Source: UBA6055 sp965214085
Lineage (GTDB): Bacteria > Chloroflexota > Anaerolineae > Aggregatilineales > Phototrophicaceae
NCBI GenBank assembly: GCA_965214085.1
Contig: OZ243937.1
Coordinates: forward strand, 248,001-312,000
DNA length: 64,000 nt
Direction: 5' to 3'
Made by a program: the position numbers and the translations under genes. The number at the start of each line of letters is the position of its first letter. Position 1 is the stretch's first letter. The notes under the pieces were generated by a model. It saw only the letters and a list, made by a program, of their open reading frames with translations. It did no database searches and was not told where the DNA came from. Below, in pieces: positions 1 to 8,793 of the stretch.

Positions 1-731
1 GCATCCCGGCATTCGCGCTGGGCTCGATCCGCCGCTGGCCCGGCCAATTCTGGTTCGACATGATCTTGCTGCGCACGGCGGGCAATGATTACCGCAACCG
101 GCTGATGAGCGGCGAAGCGTCATATACGGATCCGGAAGTGATGCGCGCCTTTGGCTTGTGGAAGGAATTGGTTGATGCCGGTTACTTCTATCCGGATGCC
201 AACGCCTATGACTGGGACGAAGCCGCCAACCAAGTCGCCAATGGCGAAGCGGCCATGACCTTGATGGGCACCTGGATCGGCGGTTTGTACGCCGGCAACG
301 AGATGGTAGCGGGCGAAGACTTCGATTACTTCTCCTTCCCCACCATCGACGAGGACACGCCGCGCGCTTCACTGGGTCCCATTGACACCTTCGTCGTCTC
401 GGCTGACTCCGCCAATGCCGATGCCGCCAAAGCCTTCCTGGTTCACTTGACCAGTGCGGACGTCCAAGCCGAATTCGCTTTGGGCGCTGGCAATTTGGCG
501 CCGAGCCTGCTGGTCGATACGGGCATCTACAATGACGTGGTCGCGCGCATCGCCGGCGAGATTGCCAATGACCCGGTCTTCGCCTTCAACTACGACCTGG
601 CCACGCCGCCGCCGGTCGCGGAAGTCGGCTTGAACTCCTTCTCGGAATTCATGGCCAATCCGGGCGACTACGAAGCCATGCTGGAGCGTGTGCAGGCTGA
701 CGCGCAAACTGAATTCGCCGGCATGGAATAG
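1..731 (+). CDS. Carbohydrate ABC transporter substrate-binding protein (3' part)
   Basis: The window opens inside this gene: the frame is open from base 3 and no start is visible, so only the last 242 residues are present. They fit the C-terminal lobe of family 1 extracellular solute-binding proteins of sugar importers: an aromatic stretch (PGQFWFDMILLRTAG), then NGEAAMTLMGTW, a conserved Gly/Met element of this family, and a late amphipathic helix (ADAAKAFLVHL). It should bind sugar outside the membrane and deliver it to the two permeases downstream. The substrate cannot be read from the sequence. Neighbouring sugar-acid genes (mannonate dehydratase, a galactonate-dehydratase relative) suggest plant- or algal-type carbohydrate, which is inference. 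Confidence 0.9.
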   Translation, partial: IPAFALGSIRRWPGQFWFDMILLRTAGNDYRNRLMSGEASYTDPEVMRAFGLWKELVDAGYFYPDANAYDWDEAANQVANGEAAMTLMGTWIGGLYAGNEMVAGEDFDYFSFPTIDEDTPRASLGPIDTFVVSADSANADAAKAFLVHLTSADVQAEFALGAGNLAPSLLVDTGIYNDVVARIAGEIANDPVFAFNYDLATPPPVAEVGLNSFSEFMANPGDYEAMLERVQADAQTEFAGME

Positions 732-833
732 GGAGTTAATCCCCCACCCCCACAGGCTCCACTCCGCCATCTCTATGCGGGCATCCCCAAGATTAGGGAT
801 GGGGGAGCCTACGCGAGCATGAAAAAATAAGCC

Positions 834-870
834 CCTCCCTCATTTTGGGGGAGGGGTTTGGGGTGGGGCT
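834..870. repeat. G-tract palindromic intergenic repeat
   Basis: A CCCCTCCC arm is followed by GGGGAGGGG and a GGGGTTTGGGGTGGGG-like tail between the binding protein and the first permease. Close copies lie at 51587-51623 and 52917-52978, and looser ones at 49515-49632. It can form a short hairpin in RNA but lacks a T tract, so it is more like a REP element than a clear terminator. Confidence 0.5.
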
Positions 871-880
871 AGGATCACTA

Positions 881-1765
881 ATGACCAAGCGCCACCCCTG
901 GATCATACCGGCCAGCTTCCTCGCTTTGCCGCTGCTGGTGTATTTCACCTTCGTCATCCTGCCCACGCTGAACTCGCTCTACTATTCCTTCACCGACTGG
1001 GTGGGTTACGGCGCGGACCTCAATTTCATCGGCACAGCCAATTTCGAGAAAATCTTCACCGACCGCCTCTTTGGCAACGCCATCAAGAATACGGCCATCT
1101 GGCTGGCGCTGGCGATGACCGCGCCGACCTTGCTGGGCTTGTCGCTGGCGCTGGCGCTGCAAGGCAAACGGCGCATCAACACGCTGTATAAATCGCTGTT
1201 CTATCTGCCAATCTGCCTGTCGCCCATCATCATCGGAATCATCTGGGTTTGGCTGTATAGCCCGAAGCTGGGCATCGTCAACATCTTCTTGCGCGGGGTC
1301 GGGCTGGATCAGTTCGCCACCGCCTGGCTGGCCAACCCCAACACGGCGCTCTTCGCCGTCTTCGTGGCATGGGCTTGGCAGCAGACCGGCTTAAACATGG
1401 TCATCTTCCTGGCGGGCTTGACTTCAGTGCCGACGCCCCTGGTCGAAGCGGCCAAGGTGGACGGCGCCAGCGCTTGGCAGACCTTGTTCAAAGTCATCAT
1501 CCCTATGCTGCGCCCGGCGACTGTAGTGGTGCTGGCTTTGACTGCCATCAGCGCGCTCAAAAGCTTCGAGATCATCTGGGTGATGACCATGGGCGGTCCC
1601 TTCAACAAGTCGGACACGCTGGCGGTGTTCATGTACAGCGAGAGCTTCCGCAAGTTCAAGATGGGTTACGGCAGTTCCGCCGCGGTGATTCTGTTCCTGA
1701 TGACGCTGGTGATTATCGTGCTCTATTTCCGCTTCGCCGCGGCCGCAGAGGAACTGTATGAGTAG
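881..1765 (+). CDS. Sugar ABC transporter permease, MalF/UgpA type
   Basis: A 294-residue inner-membrane permease with about six hydrophobic segments. The cytoplasmic EAA loop, which docks to the ATPase, is clear at about residues 187-205 (EAAKVDGASAWQTLFKVI). The frame is open upstream to a methionine at 845, but that stretch lies in a G-rich repeat; ATG 881 (MTKRHPWIIPASF) gives the usual short cytoplasmic tail before the first membrane segment, so I chose it. It pairs with the permease at 1916-2755 and the binding protein ending at 731. No ATPase gene is present; importers of this class often share one MsmK/UgpC-like ATPase encoded elsewhere. Confidence 0.92.
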   Translation: MTKRHPWIIPASFLALPLLVYFTFVILPTLNSLYYSFTDWVGYGADLNFIGTANFEKIFTDRLFGNAIKNTAIWLALAMTAPTLLGLSLALALQGKRRINTLYKSLFYLPICLSPIIIGIIWVWLYSPKLGIVNIFLRGVGLDQFATAWLANPNTALFAVFVAWAWQQTGLNMVIFLAGLTSVPTPLVEAAKVDGASAWQTLFKVIIPMLRPATVVVLALTAISALKSFEIIWVMTMGGPFNKSDTLAVFMYSESFRKFKMGYGSSAAVILFLMTLVIIVLYFRFAAAAEELYE

Positions 1766-1795
1766 TGAAAAGCCCCCCACCTCAGCGTCCAACTT

Positions 1796-1893
1796 AGTAG
1801 GGGCGACATACCATCTCGCCCGCCTTGCAAACCCGGTAACCAAAGGGCGATTCACAGCCGCGCGTAGACACAGCGGTTCAATCGCCCTACATG
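1796..1893. repeat. Paired GGGCGA...TCGCCC intergenic repeats
   Basis: Two short inverted repeats lie between the permease genes: one with GGGCGA/TCGCCC arms at 1796-1822 and one at about 1851-1893 (GGGCGATT ... AATCGCCCTAC). The same design recurs at 12089-12112, 12342-12369, 43234-43258 and 52724-52752. They look like REP-type elements and contain no gene. Confidence 0.5.
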
Positions 1894-1915
1894 AAACTAT
1901 TGTGGGCTTTGTCAG

Positions 1916-2755
1916 ATGAACTGGAGAAAGTGGCTGAGTAACGCCGCCCTCTACTTCGTGCTGACGATTTTGCTCATTCTGTTCATGGTACCGGTTTACG
2001 GCGCCATCGTGACAGCTTTTAAGTCGCAGGCGGAAGTCGCGGCGGGCGGTTACTGGACGCCGCCGGCCAGCTTGACATCGGAAAATTTCGATCGCGTGAT
2101 GGACCCGGAAGACGGCAACCTGGGCCTGTACTTGCAGAATTCGGCGCTGCTGACGATTCCCGCTTCGATATTCTCGATCTCCCTGGGGACGCTGGCGGGT
2201 TATGCGCTGGGCAAGTACCGCTTTCGCTTCGACGGGCTGCTGTTCATCTTCATCGTGGCGGGCATGTTCCTGCCGCCGCAGATCGCGTTGATTCCGGTGT
2301 TTCGGCTGATGAACGACATCGGCCTCTACGATACGCTCTACGCCGTCATCATCATCCACACCGCCTTTGGCATCCCGATTTGCACGCTGGTAATGCGCAA
2401 CTTTTTCCAGGTAGTGCCGAACGCCCTGCGGGAAGCGGCGCTGATCGATGGCGCCAACGAATACAGCATCTTCTTCCGCATCATGCTGCCGCTGACGCTG
2501 CCGGCGCTGGCGGTGCTGGCGACCTTGCAGTTCACCTGGATCTGGAACGATTTCCTCTGGCCCTTCATCTTGACGCAGCGAGCCGAGAGCCGCACAGTGA
2601 TGGTGGGCATCCTCAACTTGACCGGGCAGTATACGGTCGATTGGGGCGGTCAAGCGGCGGCGAGTTTGATTGGCTCGCTGCCGACGCTGTTTATTTTCGT
2701 GTTCTTCCAGCGCTATTTCATCAAGGGGCTGACGCTGGGCGCGGTGAAGGGGTGA
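1916..2755 (+). CDS. Sugar ABC transporter permease, MalG/UgpE type
   Basis: A 279-residue permease with about six membrane segments; the first is at residues 12-33. The EAA loop reads REAALIDGANEYSIFFRIM at about residues 177-195, the position expected for the second permease of a CUT1 carbohydrate importer. It follows its partner after a 150-base gap holding two short inverted repeats, and the next gene on the strand (a helicase) is unrelated and of different base composition, so the importer cluster ends here. Confidence 0.92.
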   Translation: MNWRKWLSNAALYFVLTILLILFMVPVYGAIVTAFKSQAEVAAGGYWTPPASLTSENFDRVMDPEDGNLGLYLQNSALLTIPASIFSISLGTLAGYALGKYRFRFDGLLFIFIVAGMFLPPQIALIPVFRLMNDIGLYDTLYAVIIIHTAFGIPICTLVMRNFFQVVPNALREAALIDGANEYSIFFRIMLPLTLPALAVLATLQFTWIWNDFLWPFILTQRAESRTVMVGILNLTGQYTVDWGGQAAASLIGSLPTLFIFVFFQRYFIKGLTLGAVKG

Positions 2756-2848
2756 GGCAACCCCAGTTTTTGGGGAAACCTGTGACGATCCTGAGCGTAT
2801 ACTATCAAGAGACGAAGGTTATTGAACGACACAAAGGACAGCAAGCGG

Positions 2849-5128
2849 ATGAATTTCGAGGCACTTAAGACAAAACTTTATGAATTTGACGCGCTGCGAG
2901 ACAATGATGAGATTCAAGAGGGTAGAGTGGATCGCATTGAACCAGAACTTGCAGACGCTTGGCCGGTTGGGATTCACCCTCATTTACGTATCGAACTCCT
3001 GAAAACTCGTCAAATACCCTACCGCCATCAGGCAGATGCCATGACACTTGCGCTGCAAGGGCAAGATGTAGTGCTGGAATCACCAACTGCCAGCGGCAAG
3101 ACTCTAGCGTTCACCGTCCCTCTTCTCAACGCTCTCCTATGCAATCCTCATGCACACGCCCTAATGGTTTTCCAAATGAACGCCCTATCATTCGACCAGG
3201 CACAGAAAATCCGCGAACTCGCCGAACCGCTTGGAATAACCGTCGGAGAGTATCACGGTGGAATTTCAGACACGCGCAAACGCAAAATTCGCGACAATCC
3301 GCCGCGAATCCTACTGACTAATCCCGAGTACATGAACAATCCGTTTTTGGGCTGGCGAAAACAGCACTGGCACGGATTTCTGAGCAATCTCTGCTTCATA
3401 GTCCTGGATGAGATGCATCTATATTACGGATACTTTGGTAGCAATATGGCTCTCTTAATGCGGCGCTTCTTGTTGTACCTGCACAAACAAGGGGCATCAC
3501 CTCAGATCTTCCTGTCAACTGCAACCTGTGCCAATCCACTGGCAATCGCCAAGGACCTAACTGGCCGCAATTCGGAGTTGGTGCAAGCGCGCGATGCTAT
3601 GCGACCGCAACGTAACTTTCTGTTTGTCAAACCGTCTATTGGCGATGAAAGATATTGGAAGCACTTTCGGCAACGTATTGAGAATGCGACCCTCAGCCTG
3701 CTTGAACAAGATATTCGTGCTTTGGTGTTCTGTCCCACTATTCGATTTCTTAGCGATGCGTTCAAGAACTGTCAACAAGAGATGAAAAAAAGAAATCTGG
3801 ACAGGTCGCTACTTGCAGAATTTCATGCAAAGCTCTTGAACGACAAAAAACTTGCGACTCAAGAGAACATCAGATCAGGCAAGCACAAGGTTGTGCTGAC
3901 GACCAATGCGCTAGAAGTAGGACTAGATATAGGCGGTTTGGACGGAATTGTGCTGGCTGGTTTCCCGTCGAATCTTATGTCCGCTTGGCAACGAATTGGG
4001 CGAGCTGGTCGGGACTCTAATAGCGATGCATTCGTTCTCTTCTATGCTATGGACGACCCATTTGACAACTTTTTCGTTAGTAATATCAATTCATTCCTAG
4101 AAAAACCACTGGACAATATTGTTGTCAATTCGGCAAATGAACAGTTGATCGAGCGTCATATTGAATCCCTGCTGGATGAGACCGATTACAGTTTGCAACC
4201 CGAAGACGAAAAAATTCTAGGTCACGCATTCTACCATGCTGCCCTCAAGGAACTTGAAAGCCTCACGGAACGTGATCGTTTAAGAAGACAAATGCGGCGC
4301 AATGTATCGCGCAATTCACCTCAATGGAAACTATCCAAAAAAGGAATTCGTGGCGACAACAGCAGGAACTATAGTTTAGTTGTCGACGGCGAAACGCTCT
4401 GGGAAAATATACCCGACATTTGGCGGTTTCGTCATGCATACCAGGATGCAAGAATCACCTTGTCTGGAAAGCGATATTGTGTAGTTGAAACCAGAACCGG
4501 CCGAAATGAAAACCAGATCCTTCTAGAAGAAGAACCCGAGAATCTAAGGACAGAGGCAGTATTCCGCACTTACATAAACCCGGATGACGAACCTTTCAAT
4601 AGCTGTGAATATGGCAACTTTCGCATTTTTTATGGTGAAGTGGACATTACTTTGAAATTCGACGGCTACAGTCTAATAGACGAAAGATCGGATATAGTGA
4701 TAGAAAGAGGTGGTGAGCCCGACTACCATGAACGCGATAAGTTGCACGCGTTTTGGATAGAAATTGGTGGCGATTCTAGAAATAAGGCCGGCACTAACGC
4801 TCTTCTGCAGATACTTCGGGTTGGTGCGTGGCCCGTAGTGCCCGCCGACCGTTTCGATACCAGCACGTTTGCTAGACTCGATGAAGACACCGTCTTCATT
4901 TACGAAAACTACAGCGGCGGCATCGGTATTGCCAAAGGGATCCTTGATGCTTGGGACACGGCACTTAAAGAAGGTATAAAAGTCGCAAGAAAGCAATGTT
5001 GCAAAATGGGGTGCCCGGAGTGCATTAAGCCCGCCAAATCGTGGGACTCGGGCAACACAGAAATCGACAAGGTCGCAGGAATCATGTTGGCAGAACAGAT
5101 GCTAACCGCAAACCGCCAGGACAAGTAG
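2849..5128 (+). CDS. DExH helicase with C-terminal zinc-binding domain (MrfA/YprA-like)
   Basis: A 759-residue superfamily 2 helicase. Visible motifs in order: Q-motif region YRHQADAM, Walker A ESPTASGKT, DExH box LDEMHLYYG, motif III STAT, and motifs V and VI (TTNALEVGLDIGG, WQRIGRAGR). The C-terminus carries CCKMGCPECI followed by a Gly-Asn-x3-Asp-Lys element at about residues 715-740, as in the MZB domain of Bacillus MrfA, a mitomycin-damage repair helicase; the last Cys of the usual pattern appears to be Ser here (DSGN). Start ATG 2849 has AGGA upstream; an in-frame TTG at 2822 is less likely. The gene is visibly AT-rich (23 G+C in the 60 bases from 3781) against GC-rich neighbours, which suggests transfer. 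A DNA repair or defence role is inferred. Confidence 0.85.
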   Translation: MNFEALKTKLYEFDALRDNDEIQEGRVDRIEPELADAWPVGIHPHLRIELLKTRQIPYRHQADAMTLALQGQDVVLESPTASGKTLAFTVPLLNALLCNPHAHALMVFQMNALSFDQAQKIRELAEPLGITVGEYHGGISDTRKRKIRDNPPRILLTNPEYMNNPFLGWRKQHWHGFLSNLCFIVLDEMHLYYGYFGSNMALLMRRFLLYLHKQGASPQIFLSTATCANPLAIAKDLTGRNSELVQARDAMRPQRNFLFVKPSIGDERYWKHFRQRIENATLSLLEQDIRALVFCPTIRFLSDAFKNCQQEMKKRNLDRSLLAEFHAKLLNDKKLATQENIRSGKHKVVLTTNALEVGLDIGGLDGIVLAGFPSNLMSAWQRIGRAGRDSNSDAFVLFYAMDDPFDNFFVSNINSFLEKPLDNIVVNSANEQLIERHIESLLDETDYSLQPEDEKILGHAFYHAALKELESLTERDRLRRQMRRNVSRNSPQWKLSKKGIRGDNSRNYSLVVDGETLWENIPDIWRFRHAYQDARITLSGKRYCVVETRTGRNENQILLEEEPENLRTEAVFRTYINPDDEPFNSCEYGNFRIFYGEVDITLKFDGYSLIDERSDIVIERGGEPDYHERDKLHAFWIEIGGDSRNKAGTNALLQILRVGAWPVVPADRFDTSTFARLDEDTVFIYENYSGGIGIAKGILDAWDTALKEGIKVARKQCCKMGCPECIKPAKSWDSGNTEIDKVAGIMLAEQMLTANRQDK

Positions 5129-5171
5129 TTGCCAAAACACGTTGCGGATGAGTTGACAGTCTTCAATACAT

Positions 5172-6089
5172 TCAACCCGCCCGCATCTGACGCGCCAGCA
5201 AGCCGCTGACCAGCCGAATCAGCGCATAGGGCAGCAGCACCGGCAGCGCCAGCTCAATCGCGATCGTCATCACCAGCGCCAGCCCCAGCCGCAAATTGGC
5301 GGCGGCCATGGCCGCTTCCGAAGCCTCGCGCGCCAGATCCAGCGCAGCGGACAAATGCTGCAGGTTCAACTGCTGCAGCATATTGATCAGGATGAAATAG
5401 AAGGCCACCCATGCCACGGACGAGGTGATGGCGATGGCGCGGAAAGGCACAAATGCGCCGATGCCGACGCCGACCATGCCGACCATCAACGGCTCCAGCA
5501 CCAGGCGCAGCAGCGCGGTGATGGTCATGGCGATGATTAGCAGGTAGGTGGCGGGTCCTGATTCGCGCAGGGGGAATAGGCCGGCGTAGTGCATGATAAT
5601 CAGCGGCGGGCCGAAGATGGCCGCGCCCTGCACGATCAAGATCAGGTCGTCCATTTTACGCCAGATCGCTGAGGCCGCCTTGCCCAGGAATATCTGCTCC
5701 AGCGACATAGGCGTGGACATCAGCAGGTGCATGGTGTTGTTGCGTATCTCGTCCGCCATCACGGCGGCTGCGTTGGCGGCGATGGAAAACAGCGCGCGCA
5801 GATAAAAGATAATGCCGACCGGTATCACCAGCACCGACACCACGATCACAGTGGTGGCCAGGTCGGTGACAATGGGGAATACGATGCCGATCAGCAGCGT
5901 GACCAGCCAGAAGCCGCAGATATAGAATATGGGTTCAAATTCGGGCGGCAGCGTGCGCCAGTACAAGCCCAGATGGCGGCGGACGATGGGGTTGGTGGCG
6001 CGGGCCCAATAGGGCAGGGTATCCATCGGCGAGCGGTCGTCGACGATGGCTTCGGCGTTGCTGCTCTGCGATGTGGCGCGGACGCTCAT
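5172..6089 (-). CDS. ABC-2 type membrane protein (permease only)
   Basis: A 305-residue membrane protein with about six hydrophobic segments. A charged N-terminal region is followed by membrane segments from about residue 55; the cytoplasmic stretch ADEIRNNTMHLLMSTPMSL resembles the conserved loop of ABC-2 permeases (E-x6-L-x3-P). No ATPase gene is next to it, so its partner must be elsewhere. It lies 15 bases downstream of the Uma2 gene on the same strand and is convergent with the helicase. The substrate is unknown. Confidence 0.7.
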   Translation of the reverse strand: MSVRATSQSSNAEAIVDDRSPMDTLPYWARATNPIVRRHLGLYWRTLPPEFEPIFYICGFWLVTLLIGIVFPIVTDLATTVIVVSVLVIPVGIIFYLRALFSIAANAAAVMADEIRNNTMHLLMSTPMSLEQIFLGKAASAIWRKMDDLILIVQGAAIFGPPLIIMHYAGLFPLRESGPATYLLIIAMTITALLRLVLEPLMVGMVGVGIGAFVPFRAIAITSSVAWVAFYFILINMLQQLNLQHLSAALDLAREASEAAMAAANLRLGLALVMTIAIELALPVLLPYALIRLVSGLLARQMRAG

Positions 6090-6104
6090 GCTAAGCTCAT
6101 GGAT

Positions 6105-6674
6105 TTAGGAGAAGGTAATGCCGCGATAAATCTCCGACATCGGCAGCGCGCAGCCCAAGGCTTCCAGGTGGACAACATCCTGCAAGTCATCAAAGCTCTG
6201 CCATAGCCAGCGCGCGCCCATGCGCGTATGCAAGTCGACGGAAACGCGATGCTGATCTACGATGAGATAGGCTTGCACAGTTGGAATCGAACTATAAAAT
6301 TCCCGCTTGCTGTCGCGGTCATAAGTCCGGGACGAGGGAGAAGTGACCTCGACCACCAGGATGGGGTTAAGCAAGGTGGTGTCTTGGTCTTCAAGCAGCG
6401 GTTGCCCGCGGACGGCGCTCAAATCGGGGTAGACGTATCGCGTCGCGCTGACCTTGACGCGCATATCGCTGTTGCGCAGCGAGTACTCTGAGTCGTAAAG
6501 TAAATTGAACAATGTACCCGCGATATTGAGTTTAATCGCGCTATGGTTATTGGTGCCGCCGGTCATGTCAAAAAGCTCTCCATCAATGAATTCGTAGCGG
6601 CGTTCGTTCTCCACCGCTTCGATGGCGAAATATTCTTCAATGGTCAATGCCGCGGGCAGGGGCTTGGCAATCAT
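6105..6674 (-). CDS. Uma2 family endonuclease-like protein (DUF820)
   Basis: A 189-residue protein with the Uma2 layout: LTIEEYFAIE near the N-terminus, RRYEFIDGELFDMTG, HSAIKLNIAG, then VYPDLSAVRG and ILVVEVTSPSSRTYDRDSK, which carry the Asp and Glu of a PD-(D/E)XK-type fold. An AGAGGA ribosome-binding site precedes ATG 6674. The family is multiplied in Chloroflexota and Cyanobacteria; its biological role is unsettled, with nuclease activity inferred from the fold. It probably shares a transcript with the ABC-2 protein that follows. Confidence 0.85.
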   Translation of the reverse strand: MIAKPLPAALTIEEYFAIEAVENERRYEFIDGELFDMTGGTNNHSAIKLNIAGTLFNLLYDSEYSLRNSDMRVKVSATRYVYPDLSAVRGQPLLEDQDTTLLNPILVVEVTSPSSRTYDRDSKREFYSSIPTVQAYLIVDQHRVSVDLHTRMGARWLWQSFDDLQDVVHLEALGCALPMSEIYRGITFS

Positions 6675-6750
6675 GGCATTCCTCTTGCGCTCACACGGCT
6701 ATTCTAGCATGGCAGCGGCCGATTCTCTACGCTCTTGGCACTGCCGCCAA

Positions 6751-7011
6751 GGCAATCGCATCAAAATATATTAACCACAGAGGGCACAGAGGGCACAGAG
6801 ATTTAGGTGTTTAGACGACTATTCAAAGTAGTCGATGGACTGGAATACGGCAAGAAGCACCGAAAAGACTTCAAATATCTTTCAAAATCATTCTTGACTT
6901 ATGACGTAAGCTATCATTATTGCTTTTCTCTGCGCTCTCTGTGAACTCTGTGGTTGATTTTCCGTTCGAATTTGCGCTATTTCTGTCACTACCATTTTGA
7001 TGCGATTGCCC
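6751..7011. mobile_element. MITE-like palindromic element, copy A
   Basis: An approximately 260-bp gene-free element fills the gap between Uma2 and the glycosyltransferase. Its ends are inverted repeats: GGCAATCGCATCAAAAT at the left and ATTTTGATGCGATTGCC at the right. Inside these are a second inverted pair, CCACAGAGGGCACAGAG-type at the left and CTCTGTGAACTCTGTGG at the right, around an approximately 120-base core. The core (ACGACTATTCAAAGTAGTCG... GACTTCAAATATCTTTC) recurs inverted in the copies at 17674-17957 and 40517-40791. No transposase is encoded. Confidence 0.75.
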
Positions 7012-7119
7012 TGGCACTGTCGCGCCTCGTATAACTCGGCCTAATTCTTATGAATGCCTGCGCGGCGAGGCGACTATGTGTTAGATTTGTTAGGCGGCTT
7101 CCTAAGTCATGAGCGAATT

Positions 7120-8274
7120 ATGCGCGTAGCCATTATCACCGAGACATTTTTGCCCAAGGTCGACGGCATCGTCAAAGTAACCTGTCTGCTGCTGGATCAC
7201 CTGGCGCGGCGGGGGATCGAGGCGCTTGTCATCGCGCCGCGCTATGGCGAAGGCCAGCGCTACAACGACGCGCCGGTTCGCAGCTTGCCCAGTATGCCGA
7301 TGCCGCTCTACCCGGAAGCGCGGATTGGCTTCGCCACCTTTTCGCTGTATCGCGATTTGGCCGCCTTCCAGCCCGATGTGGCGCATCTCTTCCATCCGGT
7401 CGCCACCGGCATCCCGACTATGGCGATGCTGAAGTGGATGGAAGTGCCAACTGTAACCTCCTATCACCTCGATTACGCGCGGCTGGCGCCTCAATTTCGC
7501 CTGGGCGCGCTAGACCTGGGCTTCACGCGGCCGTTGATTGACGAGATCACCAAGAACGTCTTTAACTGGGCCGATTACAGCCTGGCGCCGTCCAAGCTGG
7601 TGCAGCGGCAGATGCGCCGGCTGGGCATCGGCAAGGTCGGCTTGTGGCGGCGCGGTGTGGATGCGGCCGCCTTTCACCCCGGCTTCCGCTCGGACGCCAT
7701 GCGCGCGGAGATGACCCAGGGCAATCCGGACGAAACGATTCTGCTCTATGTGGGCCGGCTGTCGCTGGAGAAGCAGATCGAGCATATCCGCCCGGTCCTG
7801 GAGCAAATACCGAATTCGCGACTCGTCGTGGTTGGCGATGGGCCGGCGCGCGCTACTCTCGAGCGGCAGTTCGCCGGGCAGCCCGCTGTGTTCATGGGTT
7901 ATTTGCGCGGCGAGCGGCTGTCGCAGGCCTACGCCAGCGCGGACATCTTCGTATTCCCCTCGCGGCTGGAGACCTTCGGGCTGGTGGTGATTGAGGCGAT
8001 GGCGGCCGGCTTGCCGGTCGTAGCGGCGCGCGTGGGCGGCGTGGCTGATATCGTCAACGAGGGCGTGAACGGCTATACCTTCGAGAGCGGCGATGTGGCC
8101 ATGCTGCTGGAGGGCGTGCGCAAGATCGCGAGTAAGCGCCAGAAGCGCGCCTGGATGGGGCGGCAGGCGCGGGCCTACGCCGAAACGCAATCCTGGGAGG
8201 CGATCATGGACGAGGTGATCGAGGTCTACGCCGGGCTGATCGAAGAGCGGCGTCCGCGGACGATTGCGGGCTGA
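7120..8274 (+). CDS. GT4 glycosyltransferase (MgtA/PimB-like mannosyltransferase family)
   Basis: A 384-residue GT-B glycosyltransferase. The N-terminus MRVAIITETFLPKVDGIVKV is the usual Rossmann start of GT4 enzymes related to MgtA and PimB. The C-terminal half has LYVGRLSLEKQIE, GYLRGERLSQAYASADIFVF and the nucleotide-sugar E-x7-E motif as ETFGLVVIE. ATG 7120 begins the conserved fold; the in-frame ATG at 7054 adds an unrelated tail. It probably transfers a hexose from GDP- or UDP-sugar to a lipid at the inner face of the membrane; the acceptor is unknown. The gene is alone, with a MITE upstream and the restriction genes convergent to it. Confidence 0.88.
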   Translation: MRVAIITETFLPKVDGIVKVTCLLLDHLARRGIEALVIAPRYGEGQRYNDAPVRSLPSMPMPLYPEARIGFATFSLYRDLAAFQPDVAHLFHPVATGIPTMAMLKWMEVPTVTSYHLDYARLAPQFRLGALDLGFTRPLIDEITKNVFNWADYSLAPSKLVQRQMRRLGIGKVGLWRRGVDAAAFHPGFRSDAMRAEMTQGNPDETILLYVGRLSLEKQIEHIRPVLEQIPNSRLVVVGDGPARATLERQFAGQPAVFMGYLRGERLSQAYASADIFVFPSRLETFGLVVIEAMAAGLPVVAARVGGVADIVNEGVNGYTFESGDVAMLLEGVRKIASKRQKRAWMGRQARAYAETQSWEAIMDEVIEVYAGLIEERRPRTIAG

Positions 8275-8280
8275 GTCATA

Positions 8281-8790
8281 TTATTCTGATTCCGCGCTTT
8301 CCGGGTTTCGATAAACAACACGACCGTTAGCCCTTGCCCACGTTTCTGACAAATTTACATGTGAAATACGGTTTTTGCTACGATCTATCTTGCGAATCGC
8401 CTCTGCCAATACAATGTCTGTCTCCAACTCATAAATGGTCTTTACTTTGATCTGATTAGCCTTGTAAAAGACTGCGAAGTATATCTTATCATTTCGTCTG
8501 ATTCTATCGAGTGAGTCTTGGCGCTCATCTTCAGGAGATTTGATCATCCTGTCAAATTGTCCGTTTCCGCCTTCTTTAAAGCTCAGGTATTCGTACATGA
8601 TCCTTGGGTTTTCAGGATCATGAGCATCCGCGCTATCTTTTGAGATGATGATTTCGTGACCGAGCATGTCCGCAATGACAATTTCTTTTGCAAGACCAGG
8701 TTGCAGTAGATTTGGTATGCCTAAGCCTTGGGCGTGGGCAAAGGCTTCTTTAATGAGTTTGATAAGATAACTGTAGCGTTGTCGCGCCAT
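8281..8790 (-). CDS. Probable type II restriction endonuclease
   Basis: A 169-residue protein of no family I can name. It starts three bases after the stop of the methyltransferase, on the same strand, and both genes share a low GC content (23 G+C in the 60 bases from 8401). Near residues 40-75 it has GLAKEIVIADMLGHEIIISK, then DSADAHDPENPRIMYEYLSF, whose spacing of Asp, Glu and a following Lys could be a PD-(D/E)XK-like active site. The order methyltransferase then small unknown protein is the common type II arrangement. The endonuclease call rests mainly on context. Confidence 0.6.
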   Translation of the reverse strand: MARQRYSYLIKLIKEAFAHAQGLGIPNLLQPGLAKEIVIADMLGHEIIISKDSADAHDPENPRIMYEYLSFKEGGNGQFDRMIKSPEDERQDSLDRIRRNDKIYFAVFYKANQIKVKTIYELETDIVLAEAIRKIDRSKNRISHVNLSETWARANGRVVYRNPESAESE

Positions 8791-8793
8791 TGG

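Noticed and set aside
1424..2653. 409-codon open frame on the minus strand
   Set aside because: It is antisense to both permease genes and is rich in Arg, His and Gln, as expected for shadow frames in GC-rich DNA; no family motif.
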